Shown one piece after another: positions 35,036 through 45,300 of a stretch of DNA of 53,081 nucleotides. Numbering within the stretch: the stretch's first letter is position 1; each line of letters opens with the position of its first letter. This DNA is from Rubripirellula obstinata (lineage in GTDB: Bacteria; Planctomycetota; Planctomycetia; Pirellulales; Pirellulaceae): positions 1 through 53,081 of the forward strand of contig NZ_LWSK01000032.1 of NCBI RefSeq assembly GCF_001642955.1. Direction: 5' to 3'. Made by a program: the position numbers and the translations under genes. The notes under the pieces were generated by a model. It made no database searches, had not been told where the DNA came from, and worked only from the letters and a program-made list of their open reading frames with translations.

Positions 35036-35829
35036 ATGGCCAGATTGCTGGTTTTCGCCACATCGACTTTTCTGTTTTCGATGGGAGTCGCCGCGAACGA
35101 CGCTTCGGTGGATTGGCAGGCTTAATGGATTTGGCAGGCGGAAGATGGTCCGGCCAACACATGGGTGGCCTTCCGCAAAGAATTTGATTTAAACGAGGTG
35201 CCGCAAAAAAGTCATCGCGAATGCAAGAAGAAACTGACTTTTGATCGCAGTTGGAAGGTCAAAGCGGATCCCCCCTATGCGTAGTACAGCGGTGATACGG
35301 GCAAGAACATTGTGCAGTTCCATGTGAAGTACGACGCTCGCAAATCAATGGGCGTCTGGATGTCGCCGGACTATTCGGATGCCGATTGGAAAGCGGCATC
35401 CGAGAAAGGAATCCCACCAGCAGCACCTTGGTACAACCTGGAAAAGAACGACGTACCCGCGCTGGTGAACCACGGTTTGCAGTTCTATCAAGATTATGGA
35501 AGCCGCCTTATAAACTCGATCTATCAGGACAGCTCAAAGGTAAGAGCAATCAGCTTGAAGTGCGGGTGACCAATCTGTGGGTGAACCGCATGATTGGCGA
35601 CGAATAGTATCCGGCGACTGACCGTTACATGGCGGGTCGTAATCCGACAGAGCATTTGATTGAAAAAGATCCTGGTTGGTTAAGGAACGGAAAACCTCGG
35701 CCGACAACCAAGCGAAGATCATTCGCCACCGCCCGGTTCTACGACCAGGATTCGCCCTTGGTTGAGTCCGGGCTGATCGGTCCGGTGCAACTTCATTTTG
35801 GGATTCGCAAAACGATATCCCATCAATGA
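35036..35829 (+). pseudogene. Chimeric GH78-GH106 pseudogene
   Basis: The 5' part (35036 to about 35509) is a decayed GH78-like gene, close to identical in places to 45893-48256 (compare 35314-35500 with 46466-46650). It has the signal peptide start MARLLVFATSTFLFS, a CAA-to-TAA stop at 35123, an extra A in the A-run at about 35205-35210, an internal deletion of about 300 bases near 35220, and a stop at about 35282. At about 35504-35510 it joins the 3' end of a GH106-like gene matching 18320-18654, with another stop (CAG to TAG) at about 35605 and a normal final TGA at 35827. It is not functional. It records a third GH78...GH106 locus that collapsed by deletion. Confidence 0.92.
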
Positions 35830-36210
35830 TCCGATGTCTTACACACGAACCTCTAATGCGATCGGACATTTCACGGCTTGTCGATTAAAGTGAGCCGCGA
35901 CGCGTGAGCGGCCGGGCCTACCGCATTGCCCGAAGGCCTCACGGCCAGAAAGGTGGCAGGACGCGACGGACTAAACCGTAGCGCTACCGAAGGATTTTGA
36001 CGAATGCCGTCACCGCTGCGAGCATGACCGAGGTTCTTGAGTGGCTTCACATTGCCAACAACGCGAACAACAAACGGGATCCCGCGTTTCCCGCGACGAG
36101 TGCCCCTTGGGAACTGTCCCGAAACAGCTTCCCGGTTTTCCCGTAGCTGATCCCGCCAGGGTTCAGTGAGAGACAAGTGGGTACAGGAACACAAATCGCC
36201 AATGGTTTTT

Positions 36211-36284
36211 GTAGGCCGTAGCGAGTGGAGCGAGTTACGGCATTTGAGCCCCTGCCGTAACTCGCTCCACTCGCTACGGCCTAC
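36211..36284. repeat. Family A palindrome, perfect 31-bp arms
   Basis: Arms 36211-36241 and 36254-36284 are exactly complementary. The half copy at 36377-36407 is identical to the right arm, and the half copy at 52854-52884 is identical to the left arm. Confidence 0.95.
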
Positions 36285-36288
36285 TTTA

Positions 36289-36370
36289 GGAACAGTCCCG
36301 GAATAGCTTCCCGGTTTTCCCGTAGCTGATCCCGCCAGGGTTCAGTCCATGATTAGCTGTACCCGATTGA
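36289..36370 (+). repeat. Family D repeat (CCCGTAGCTGATCCCGCCAGG)
   Basis: A unit of about 75 bases: GGAACAGTCCCGGAATAGC, TTCCCGGTTTTCCCGTAGC, then CCGCCAGGGTTCAGT and GATTAGCTGTACCCG. Very similar units at about 36111-36168, 6706-6810 and 41865-42050. Confidence 0.82.
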
Positions 36371-36691
36371 AGCCCTGCCGTAACTCGCTCCACTCGCTAC
36401 GGCCTACTTTGGGAACCGTCCCGGAATAACTTCCCAGTTTGGTTGAAATCCGAGAAATCGCGTGGACAGACGGGTGAGATTTGGGCAGTTTGGGTAACAC
36501 TTAGTATAGCGATCTGGTCATTCCGCTTTGGCGGCCAACTCGCTGTCAATTCGTTTTGCCCTCCTTTGAAGCATCTTCGTTAAAACAGATTCGGTCGCTG
36601 GTTTGAAAACCGATCGCGATGGTGAACTTGGCCTCACCGACTTTGCCGCTTTCCGAGGAGCATTTGGAACACAGGTTGGTGCCCCATTCCA

Positions 36692-38362
36692 ATGAGTGTG
36701 ATAGGCCGCAGGCTCACGCTTCCTGCCCTTGTTTTTCTGGCTGGGGTAAGCACATGCGCCGCCATTGAGCGCCCCGTGGTTGTTACCGTCGACTTCACCG
36801 CGGCAGAAACCGCTGGTGAACGCTTGTTCGACATGTGGAACGTTGCCAACCGAATCAGTCCGAAAAATGGAGCCAACGTTCGTGCTGGGATGAAGGTCAA
36901 TACCGTGCGAATGCTCGGCGGAATCGTCCATAAAGACAAGAACCGAAAACAATCAAAGCGACCCAATTTTAAGTTCGACATCTGCACCTACGACCAACGG
37001 CGGCAACGATACGTTTACCATTTCGACCGATTGGTAGATCGCATCAACCGCATCGGAAAGGGCGGCACGCAGATCCACCAGATCGTGCTCGACCAACCAC
37101 CCTGGTGCTTTCACCGTGACTATAAGTTCATCCCGGAAGGAAAAAGGGATGGGATCAACTTTCGCGAAAACGAGCGAGTATCGCACTACGGAAATTCATT
37201 GCCACCTTCGGACAAGGAGGCGTGGGCGGATTTCATCAAGGCGCTGATGCGACATTTGATCGAGGTCTACGGCAAAAAGACTGTCCAGAATTGGCGATTC
37301 CGAGTGGGGTCAGAAATCGAGACGCCGGACCATTGGTTTGGAACCGAAAAAGACTTCATCGAACACTTTGCCAACACGGTCACAGCAATCCGCTCGGTCA
37401 TGCCAGACGCGATCGTCGGTCTCCACACGCGTCCGCCGGATTTCGTTTACGTGAAAGATAAATCGGGGAACTACAAAGGGGAACAGATCAAGTCTTTCGC
37501 CAATGGAATCATCGAATACTGCCACGACAATAAAATCCGCTATGACTTTTGGGGCATCTCGGACTATCCAAACATCAAAATCGCTGAGCAACGCGATCCG
37601 AAGACAAAGTACGCCACTCTCTTCGAACCGCTCATCAACCATCCAAAGTGGTTGCCCGGTACGGTCATCGATTTGGAAGAGTTCAGCGTGATCACGAGCA
37701 TGGACCCTCTGTCCAGCTCCGATTCTGTTCAAGCGGACACATTCAAGGTCGCGCTAACGGACCATTTTTATACTCACGGAGTCAGCCAGATCTTCCAGTG
37801 GGGAAACCGGACTGATAGCGAGCCGGCATGGCCCACGAAGGTCTTTCAAGGAATGATCGGAAAGACTCGCTTCGATGCAAAGATCAAAGGCAGAAAGTCG
37901 AGTGCAGCGAAGCACGTTGGCGCGATCGTCGCTAAGGGAGCCTCCAACGAATCGATCGACGCACTGCTCTACTACTACAACCCAGCCGATCTCGAAGCCA
38001 ATGATTTCCAAGAAGTCAACCTAACGCTGACAACCGAGTTCCCGGTCGGGACAAGGATTGCGTTTCGCAAAGTACTAATAACTGGCGAACATCATCAATT
38101 CAGCTCCTTCATGCAGCATCGATCGAGTTCGTCCTGGCTTAAAAAGGGCGGCAGTAAATACGGAAACGCCAACGACTCTCTTAACGATGCTGGAAAAGCC
38201 GCTTGGGCAAGTTATCGCTCTTCGAGTCTGCCAAGCTGGACAAAAACAAAATTCATCAAGACGCGTCCGACTGCTGACGGTCGCCCCGGATCCGTCATTG
38301 TCATTGACACCCAACTTCCACTTTTTTCGTTCGAGAAAATCGAGATGATGCAATTGAAATGA
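36692..38362 (+). CDS. GH39-like clan A glycoside hydrolase, secreted
   Basis: A 556-residue protein with a probable signal peptide (LTLPALVFLAGVSTCAA) and a TIM-barrel glycosidase body resembling GH39 beta-xylosidase/iduronidase relatives. FDRLVDRINRIGKGGTQIHQ is followed by IVLDQPPW, as in GH39-type barrels. NWRFRVGSEIETPDHWFG offers Glu208 and Glu210 as the acid/base; the usual N-E pair is absent, so the match is distant. VIDLEEFSV with Glu329/Glu330 is the candidate nucleophile. Predicted role: exo-cleavage of a xyloside, uronide or related unit of the polysaccharide. It is alone between repeat-rich gaps. I am sure of the glycosidase fold, less so of the family. Confidence 0.7.
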   Translation: MSVIGRRLTLPALVFLAGVSTCAAIERPVVVTVDFTAAETAGERLFDMWNVANRISPKNGANVRAGMKVNTVRMLGGIVHKDKNRKQSKRPNFKFDICTYDQRRQRYVYHFDRLVDRINRIGKGGTQIHQIVLDQPPWCFHRDYKFIPEGKRDGINFRENERVSHYGNSLPPSDKEAWADFIKALMRHLIEVYGKKTVQNWRFRVGSEIETPDHWFGTEKDFIEHFANTVTAIRSVMPDAIVGLHTRPPDFVYVKDKSGNYKGEQIKSFANGIIEYCHDNKIRYDFWGISDYPNIKIAEQRDPKTKYATLFEPLINHPKWLPGTVIDLEEFSVITSMDPLSSSDSVQADTFKVALTDHFYTHGVSQIFQWGNRTDSEPAWPTKVFQGMIGKTRFDAKIKGRKSSAAKHVGAIVAKGASNESIDALLYYYNPADLEANDFQEVNLTLTTEFPVGTRIAFRKVLITGEHHQFSSFMQHRSSSSWLKKGGSKYGNANDSLNDAGKAAWASYRSSSLPSWTKTKFIKTRPTADGRPGSVIVIDTQLPLFSFEKIEMMQLK

Positions 38363-38706
38363 CAAGATCCATGACGGCAGGTAAGAAGTCATCTGCCGAT
38401 CGCCTAACGCTTCATCCGGGTTTAATTTTAGGTTTGGGTGGTAGCGAAAGTCGCCAAGACTTTCGGCGTTCCCTAAGATTTCCGAAACCCTTGGCGAGTT
38501 TCGCTACCCTTAATTCAAAGCGAACTGTTCAAGAACGAGTTCTTGTTTTGCTTTAAAGAAGCTTACAATAACGATTACCAAGACGACGTTTTCCTAATCA
38601 GTAACATCCAACCAATCAACGATTCAAACGACTGAGCAATCAGCATTCGAGCATGAAACTTATGAAACCAATCAACGCGATAATCAACTTGCAAGGATCC
38701 CTGCAC
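38363..38706. other. Intergenic region with a family B repeat
   Basis: Holds the family B palindrome at 38441-38507 and an AAGGA ribosome binding site at 38693-38697 for the GH2 gene. Nothing else recognisable. Confidence 0.6.
38441..38507. repeat. Family B palindromic repeat
   Basis: GTAGCGAAAGTCGCCAAGAC at the left pairs with CTTGGCGAGTTTCGCTAC at the right, with few mismatches. Confidence 0.85.
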
Positions 38707-41664
38707 ATGCCAAAGGCAAAACTATTCACGATCGTTCTTGGACTCTTCGTCACTTGCGTCCCACTTGCTTTCGCGGAAGAAGGTCGCACGAAGTACAACT
38801 TCAACTACGACTGGAAGTTCCTGAAAGACAATCCTGCAGAAGCCCTGCAAGTTGAATTTGATGACTCCGCCTGGGCCTCAGTGAGTTGTCCTCACACATT
38901 CAACGACGTCGACACCTTCGATGATCTCAGCTTGGGGAAACACAACGGCGAAAAAAATCATTGGCGGGGTACGGTTTGGTACCGCAAGGAATTCAAATTG
39001 CCCGCAGCCGACGCCGGGAAAAAAGTGTTCATCGAATTTGAAGGAGTGCGTCAGATTGCTGACGTTTACGTCAACGGCCAGCATCTCGGTACGAACCAAA
39101 CTGGATTCATCCCTTTCGGGTATGACCTCACTGAACACCTAAAATTTGGTGATGAAACAAACGTGCTTGCAGTCAAGGTCAACAACGACCGGGGCGATCA
39201 TTTCCGAGACAACTTTCCGCTGGTTTGGAACCACGAACATTGGCATCCCATCCATGGCGGAATCTACCGCAACGTGTTCCTGCACACGATGGATCCGCTG
39301 CACATCACGCTGCCACTGTACGACAACCTTGAAACCGTCGGCACCTATGTTTATGCAGAAAACATCAGTGAGAAGAGCGCGGACATCACCGTTGAGGCTG
39401 AAGTGAGGAACGAACATCCTGCGGGAAAGAGCATTACGTTTGAAGCACAGATTATCGATGCCGAAGGAAAAACGGTTGACACTGCCTCGACGGAAAAAAC
39501 AATCAGCGCCGGCGAAACGGTCAACGTTTCCGTTGAAACTCAATTAGCAAATCCAAAACGATGGTACACGCGTTATCCCTATCTGTACTCGGTTCGGACG
39601 GTGATCAAAGAGAACGGAAAGGAAATCGATTCCTGCGAAACGCCATTGGGAATTCGCAGCTTTGAGTTCAACAAGGACACTGGATTCTCGAACAACGGCG
39701 AGTATGCAAAGCTGACTGGCTGGGGACAAAAACCGACTCATGCGTGGCCCGGACTGGGAGCTGCTTTGCCGGATTGGCTACGAGATTTGACGTTTCACCT
39801 GATGGATGAAGCCGGCGGAAACCTGATTCGCTGGGGGCACTGCGCAGGAGGGCCAAGCGAAGTTGCGATGGGCGATAAGTATGGATTTGTGACGTTGATG
39901 CCGGGCGTCAGTGGCGAATCATCTGATCATGGCGAAACGTGGGACATCCGCATCGCTGCCTTCCGGGACACGGTCGTGTACTACCGAAACCATCCCTCGA
40001 TCTTTATCTGGGAGGGAGGAAACTGGGCAGAAACGGCTGCGCACTACCAGCAGATCCTCGACGTCATCGAAACTTACGATCCCAAGGGCAAACGTTTGAT
40101 GGGCAACCGCAGGGCCGACGTCAAGCTGGAATCCGAAAAGTATGTGACCATCGAAATTGGAACCGAAGGTTGGGAACGCGAGTACGCTCATCTGCCGTTG
40201 GTGGAAAGCGAATACTGCCGCGAAGAAGCACCGCGACGGATTTGGGATAAACAATCCCCGGACGACAACTTTTGGAGCCACCCGAATCTGAAAAAGAACA
40301 TCTACAAGATCGGGTCCGAGGAATTTGCGATCCGTCAGGTAGATCAATGGTGGAACAAGATGGGCAAAAAGACTTATCACTCCGGCGGCGCGAACTGGAT
40401 TTTCAGCGATGGACCTCACGGCGGTCGCTGCCCAACCGAAGTCACGCGAGCCAGCGGTGAAGTCGATGCCGTCCGGCTTCCGAAAGAAGCTTTCTATGCC
40501 GTCAAGGCAATGTGGCGACCCGAACCGCAGGTGCATCTCATCGGCCACTGGAACTACGACGACAAGACTCGGAAAGACATCCACGTCGTTTCAAATTGTG
40601 ATCAGGTCAACCTGTTGGTCAACGGCAAGTTCATTGCCGCGAACAAAACGCCCGAGAATGGTTACCTGTTCACGTTTCCCAAGGTCAATTGGGAATCGGG
40701 CCAGATCACGGCGAAGGCTTTTATCGATGGCAAGTTACGTACTTCTCAAACCAAAGAAACAGTCGGCGAACCGGCGTCGCTCAAGTTAACGCCGATCACC
40801 GGAATCAATGGTTGGCGAGCTGACGGATCCGACGTGGTTCTGATCGATGTGGAAGTGGTCGACAGCGAAGGTCGTCGATGCCCGCTGGACAAAGGCCGCG
40901 TCGATTTCCAGGTGACTGGCCCCGGAACTTGGCGAGGTGGTTACAACAGTGGCAAGGCAAACAGCACCAACAATCTTTATCTCGATACCGAGTGTGGCAT
41001 CAACCGAGTGGCGATACGTTCGCAGCGCACGCCAGGCACCGTTACCGTGACGGCGGAAAAAGAAGGACTGGAACCAGTCAGCATCAGTGTTGAATCGCAA
41101 CCCGTCGTTGTTCAGGACGGTCTGTCGCTGGAGATGCCGCAGGCCTACGCCGCCTGGTCGCTCAAGCGAGAACCGCTTCCGGCTCATGTACCGGAAATGC
41201 CAGAGTACATTCCAAGCGAGCAGAACAAGAGCAAACTGTTCACCCGATTTAGCTACACCGGTGACGGTAAAGCGATGCTACGCACCAACACCAACTGGGG
41301 CAAAAAGGCGTACACTGATAGAGAAGTGAACTACACCGTTATCCCCAAGTACTTTCGGGGTTGCGAATACATCCGAACGCCGAATTCAGACAAGTCGTAT
41401 TGGGCACGCGATCAGTTGCAGTTTATTGCCGGCGCGGACATGACGATCTATGTCTGTCACGATGACCGTGTGCCGCGGCCAGAATTCCTGCTCAATGATT
41501 TCACCGATACCGGCGACGATCTTAATCTCGGCGGTACCAAGCTTTCCATCTTCAAACGAGTTGCCAAGCAAGGCGAAAGCATCATCATGGCTGGAAACAG
41601 CGATGGTGAAGTTCCAGAGAATGCCGTGATGTATACGGTGCTGGCGAAGAAGGGGACGCATTGA
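38707..41664 (+). CDS. GH2 family glycoside hydrolase, secreted
   Basis: A 985-residue enzyme of the beta-galactosidase/beta-glucuronidase family. ATG 38707 has AAGGA nine bases upstream and opens the signal peptide (LFTIVLGLFVTCVPLAFA); ATG 38653 lacks such a site. Domains: sugar-binding sandwich (NFNYDWKFLKDNP, WRGTVWYRKEF, GVRQIADVYVNGQHLG), Ig-like sandwich, TIM barrel from about residue 325, then C-terminal sandwich domains. SEY with Glu502 fits the nucleophile. At the acid/base position the usual N-E is N439-W440 in IFIWEGGNWAE, so Glu436 or Glu442 must substitute. It should release a terminal beta-linked galactose, glucuronate or similar residue. It is flanked by repeats and is probably transcribed alone. 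Confidence 0.87.
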   Translation: MPKAKLFTIVLGLFVTCVPLAFAEEGRTKYNFNYDWKFLKDNPAEALQVEFDDSAWASVSCPHTFNDVDTFDDLSLGKHNGEKNHWRGTVWYRKEFKLPAADAGKKVFIEFEGVRQIADVYVNGQHLGTNQTGFIPFGYDLTEHLKFGDETNVLAVKVNNDRGDHFRDNFPLVWNHEHWHPIHGGIYRNVFLHTMDPLHITLPLYDNLETVGTYVYAENISEKSADITVEAEVRNEHPAGKSITFEAQIIDAEGKTVDTASTEKTISAGETVNVSVETQLANPKRWYTRYPYLYSVRTVIKENGKEIDSCETPLGIRSFEFNKDTGFSNNGEYAKLTGWGQKPTHAWPGLGAALPDWLRDLTFHLMDEAGGNLIRWGHCAGGPSEVAMGDKYGFVTLMPGVSGESSDHGETWDIRIAAFRDTVVYYRNHPSIFIWEGGNWAETAAHYQQILDVIETYDPKGKRLMGNRRADVKLESEKYVTIEIGTEGWEREYAHLPLVESEYCREEAPRRIWDKQSPDDNFWSHPNLKKNIYKIGSEEFAIRQVDQWWNKMGKKTYHSGGANWIFSDGPHGGRCPTEVTRASGEVDAVRLPKEAFYAVKAMWRPEPQVHLIGHWNYDDKTRKDIHVVSNCDQVNLLVNGKFIAANKTPENGYLFTFPKVNWESGQITAKAFIDGKLRTSQTKETVGEPASLKLTPITGINGWRADGSDVVLIDVEVVDSEGRRCPLDKGRVDFQVTGPGTWRGGYNSGKANSTNNLYLDTECGINRVAIRSQRTPGTVTVTAEKEGLEPVSISVESQPVVVQDGLSLEMPQAYAAWSLKREPLPAHVPEMPEYIPSEQNKSKLFTRFSYTGDGKAMLRTNTNWGKKAYTDREVNYTVIPKYFRGCEYIRTPNSDKSYWARDQLQFIAGADMTIYVCHDDRVPRPEFLLNDFTDTGDDLNLGGTKLSIFKRVAKQGESIIMAGNSDGEVPENAVMYTVLAKKGTH

Positions 41665-41909
41665 AATCGCCCAGCAAATGGACAACGGTTCCGCGATCTG
41701 GAATAGCGGAGCCGTTGTCAGCGATGTATTGCGTGTTACTTGGCAAGTCGTTCTGTGACTGCAAAGAAAGTCATGAGCCAAAAATTGCAGTATCGATTTT
41801 GACGCCCTGACCATGGCAACAACGTACGCTCAAGCCGCGGCGACGCGGCGAGTTCCCGCCTACCTTTAGAACCTGCCCCGAAACAACTTCCGTATTTGGG
41901 GAAATCTCT

Positions 41910-42010
41910 CGTAGCTGGGCCCGCCAGGGTTCAGTCGAGTACAGCTAATGATGGACTGAACTGGACTGAACTGGACTGAACTGGACTGAACCCTGGCGGG
42001 CCCAGCTACG
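41910..42010. repeat. Family D palindrome with 10-bp tandem repeats
   Basis: Arms 41910-41936 and 41984-42010 are exactly complementary over 27 bases (outer end CGTAGCTGGGCCCGCC). In the loop and right arm the 10-mer GGACTGAACT is repeated four times at 41953-41992, the last copy with one change. Confidence 0.95.
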
Positions 42011-42098
42011 GGAAAACCGGGAAGTCATTTCAGGACAATTCCCCAGAGAGAACGATCTAAACGAAGCATCGCGTGATCAATAAGTGACGAGCTTTGAG

Positions 42099-42161
42099 GT
42101 AGCGAAAGCCGCAGAGACTTTTGATTTCCACACAGCCCAATCTCTCTGCGAGATTCGCTAC
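42099..42161. repeat. Family B palindromic repeat, degenerate
   Basis: GTAGCGAAAGCCGCAGAGAC pairs imperfectly with TCTCTGCGAGATTCGCTAC. It differs from other copies by using CAGAGA in place of CAAGA. Confidence 0.75.
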
Positions 42162-42251
42162 CTCAGTTGTTGTAATTAAGACGACGTCCGTTGTACGCAA
42201 AATTTGATTTGGCCGAAGCAATAAGAACTAGGGAACGTGCGACTTTTGATA

Positions 42252-42309
42252 GTCGCCTTTCGCTCCGCGAAAGCAGCGGATTCGCTACTTTCGCGGAGCG
42301 AAAGGCGAC
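42252..42309. repeat. Family C palindrome, perfect 22-bp arms
   Basis: GTCGCCTTTCGCTCCGCGAA and its exact complement flank a 14-base loop. It ends 38 bases before the GH106-like start codon and could fold in the leader of that mRNA. Confidence 0.93.
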
Positions 42310-42347
42310 ACTAATTTTCCGCTCGTTCCTAAATAGATAGAGTAAGC

Positions 42348-45300
42348 ATGAAAGCAATGAAACGCATTTTCTTTAGCATCACCATTCTGCTTGTGGTCGC
42401 AACCGCGAACGCGCTGGCATCTGACCCTTTGAAACAGGGTTTCCGTACGCCGCCCGATTCTGCCAAGGCTTTGACGTGGTGGCATTGGATGAATGGCAAT
42501 GTTTCCAAGGAAGGGATCACGGAGGATTTGGAATCGATGAAGAGAGTGGGGGTTCACGGTGCCCAGTTGTTCAATGTCAACCTCGGTCATCCTCCGGGGT
42601 CTACGGCGTACCTGAATCCGGAATGGTTGGACTTGTTCAAATTTGCTGCCGAGGAGGCGGATCGTCTGGGGTTGGAACTTGCGTTCCATAATGGCCCCGG
42701 TTGGTCGTCCAGCGGTGGGCCGTGGGTCACACCCGATCTCGCGATGCAAGAGTTGGTTTTCAGTGAGGTAACGCATCAGGGCGGGAAGCCGTTCAAGGCC
42801 CGATTGCCTCAACCGAAGACTCAATTGGATTACTACCAGGACATCGCCATTCTGGCTTTTCCTACACCGAAAGTGTCCGAACACATCCACTCGTTGGACT
42901 ACAAAACGCTTTCCGGAAAAGTTCGCAATCGCTTGATGCCTGAATCAAAAACGATTCCTGCCGATGCGGTGATCCGAGCGGAGACATTGATTGATCTCAC
43001 AGACCGCGTTTCGGACGAAGGGTTGCTGAATTGGAACGCTCCCGCCGGCCAGTGGACGATTCTGCGGCTTGGGTATACGCCGACCGGCGCGAGAAATCGG
43101 CCGGGCGTTGTGGGTGGCCAAGGATTGGAATGCGACAAGATGAGCCGCAAGGCAGTGGATGCTTTTTGGAAGGATGGCATTGATCCGATCATTCAAAAAC
43201 TGGGGCCGTTGATTGGGACGGCCGTTACCAAATGCCACATCGATAGTTACGAGGTAGGTACAGCCAATTGGACGAAAGATTTTGAAACAGAATTCAAGCG
43301 GCTTCGCGGTTACGATTGCAGTGATTTCTTGCCGGCATTGGCTGGATACTACGTTGAAAGCGGCGACGTCTCCGAACGGTTCTTGTGGGACTTTCGTCGT
43401 ACGATCGGCGACTTGATGGCTGAGAATTACTACGGTCGCTTTCGTGAGCTTTCTCATCAACATGGAATGGTCTTTTCCTTGGAACCGTATTGGGGACCAT
43501 TCGACAATATGCAGGTCGGTGAAGCGGCGGATGTGGTGATGGCAGAATTCTGGAGTGGAGTACTGGCGTTTTTTGATTCGCCCAAGTTTGTCGCCTCCAT
43601 CGCAAAACTCAACGGAAGTTCGATAGCCGAATCGGAAGCCTTTACGTCCACCGGCGGATGGGACCAGTCGCCGGCGACACTGAAAGCCATTGGCGATCGA
43701 GCGTGGGCGCAAGGGATCAATCGATTTGTTTATCACACGTACGTTCATCAACCCTGGGACGCCAAACCGGGATTGACGCTGGGGCCGTTCGGTATTTCAT
43801 TCAATCGCCACAACACGTGGTGGGAACAGGGCAAGGCATACATGGATTACGTTGCCCGTTCGCAGTTCTTGCTGCAACAGGGTCAGACCGTTGCGGATGT
43901 TTTGGTCTTCGTCGGCGAATCGTCGCCCAATGATACGTTTCTGGTTCCGGGCATCGAGGAGCTTGGATTCAATTACGATTTGATCGGACACAACAAATTG
44001 GCTGCGTTGACTGTTGAGGATGGAAAGATTTACACGCCATTTGGTGATGCCTATTCAATCTTGATGCTTCCCGAAACGACTTGGATGCGTCCCGAGACCC
44101 TTGGTTTGATTCGTCAACTCGCGAAAGCGGGGGCAACGATAACAGGACCGAAACCGACTCGATCTCCGAGTCTTCAAGGTTATCCCGCTTGCGATGACCA
44201 GCTTGCTGAAATGGCCGATGCACTTTGGGATACTGGCATCATTAGGAACGATCCCGTGCTCGATATGCTTCAGCAGGGAACACTGTCGCCTGACTTTAGG
44301 GTGGTGAGAGGTTCAGACGAAAACCTTGACGTGACTCATCGCAGGGCTGGTGAAACTGAAATCTATTTTCTCGCCAACTCACAAAAAAACAGTCGAGTTG
44401 AAGAGTGCCGTTTTCGGGTAGCCGGCAAACAGCCCGAGTTCTGGGACGCAATGACCGGCGAAATTTCTAATGCCGCCGTGTGGCACGATCATGGTGACGG
44501 CACCACAACGGTGCGAGTTCAACTGGAATCCGAAGCGTCCGTGTTTGTCATCTTCCAAAAGCCTGCTGCCGCATCGGATTCGATTGTCGAAGTCGCAATG
44601 AACCTAAATCGCACCGCACCGACTCCACTACCTGATTTGAAAATAGTGAAGGCCCAGTATGGAACGTTTCTGCCAGCCGGATTGATCGACGTTAAAGAGA
44701 TTGTCGAAAGCCGGATTAAAAACGGTATGCTCAGCCTGAACGCCACACGCAGCGAACTTTGCCAGAGCGATCCAGCGCCGGGTTATCACAAAGAACTTCG
44801 CGTGGAATACCAAATCGGTGACCAACGTGCATTCAAATATGCCAAGGAACGCGAGCGACTTGAAATTGACGCCAACGGAAAAGGTGAGCTAACGATCTTG
44901 AAGGCAGTCTTCGGAAAGTTTGAATTGGGGGTGGAGGGTGTTCCGTCGGTTTACCCCGTCCATGATGTGACGGATAGAATTGAATCGCTGATTGATGCTG
45001 GCAAGTATCAGATCGCTGTCGATGATGGGTTAGTCGAAGGTGCTTCGGTTGTTGGTCATCGGAATACGTTGCGACTCGTGTATTCGTCGGGTGTGGAAAC
45101 ATTCAAGCAAACGGTTGCTGCCGGAAAATTTTTAAAGCTAACGCAGCCAACCCCAGAGCCGACTCTTTTACGGAGCAACCGGATCGTCACGTGGAAGACG
45201 CCTTGTCCGGGAACGCTGACGTGCAAAATGGCATCGGGTCAGACAGTCACTGCGGAAGTGAAATCTGTTCCAGCACCGATTGAGTTGACGGGATCGTGGA

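Larger units (their letters stand above)
35830..36691. other. 862-base intergenic region with family A and D repeats
   Basis: No credible gene. Family D units (GTCCCGGAATAGCTTCCCGG, then TTTTCCCGTAGCTGATCCCGCC, AGGGTTCAGT) occur at about 36111-36168 and 36289-36370, with a partial copy at 36408-36440. A perfect family A palindrome is at 36211-36284 and a half copy at 36377-36407. The 144-residue frame at 36518-36952 on the minus strand is the shadow of the following gene. Confidence 0.7.
41665..42347. other. 683-base intergenic region with families B, C and D
   Basis: No credible gene. Carries the family D palindrome with 10-bp tandem repeats (41910-42010), a family B copy (42099-42161) and a perfect family C palindrome (42252-42309) about 40 bases before the GH106-like start. 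Confidence 0.7.

Noticed and set aside
36518-36952. 144-residue open frame on the minus strand upstream of the GH39-like gene
   Set aside because: Most of it is antisense to the glycosidase signal peptide and N-terminus; composition is not protein-like.
42945-43751. 268-residue open frame on the minus strand
   Set aside because: It is antisense to the conserved GH106 core and has no recognisable motif.
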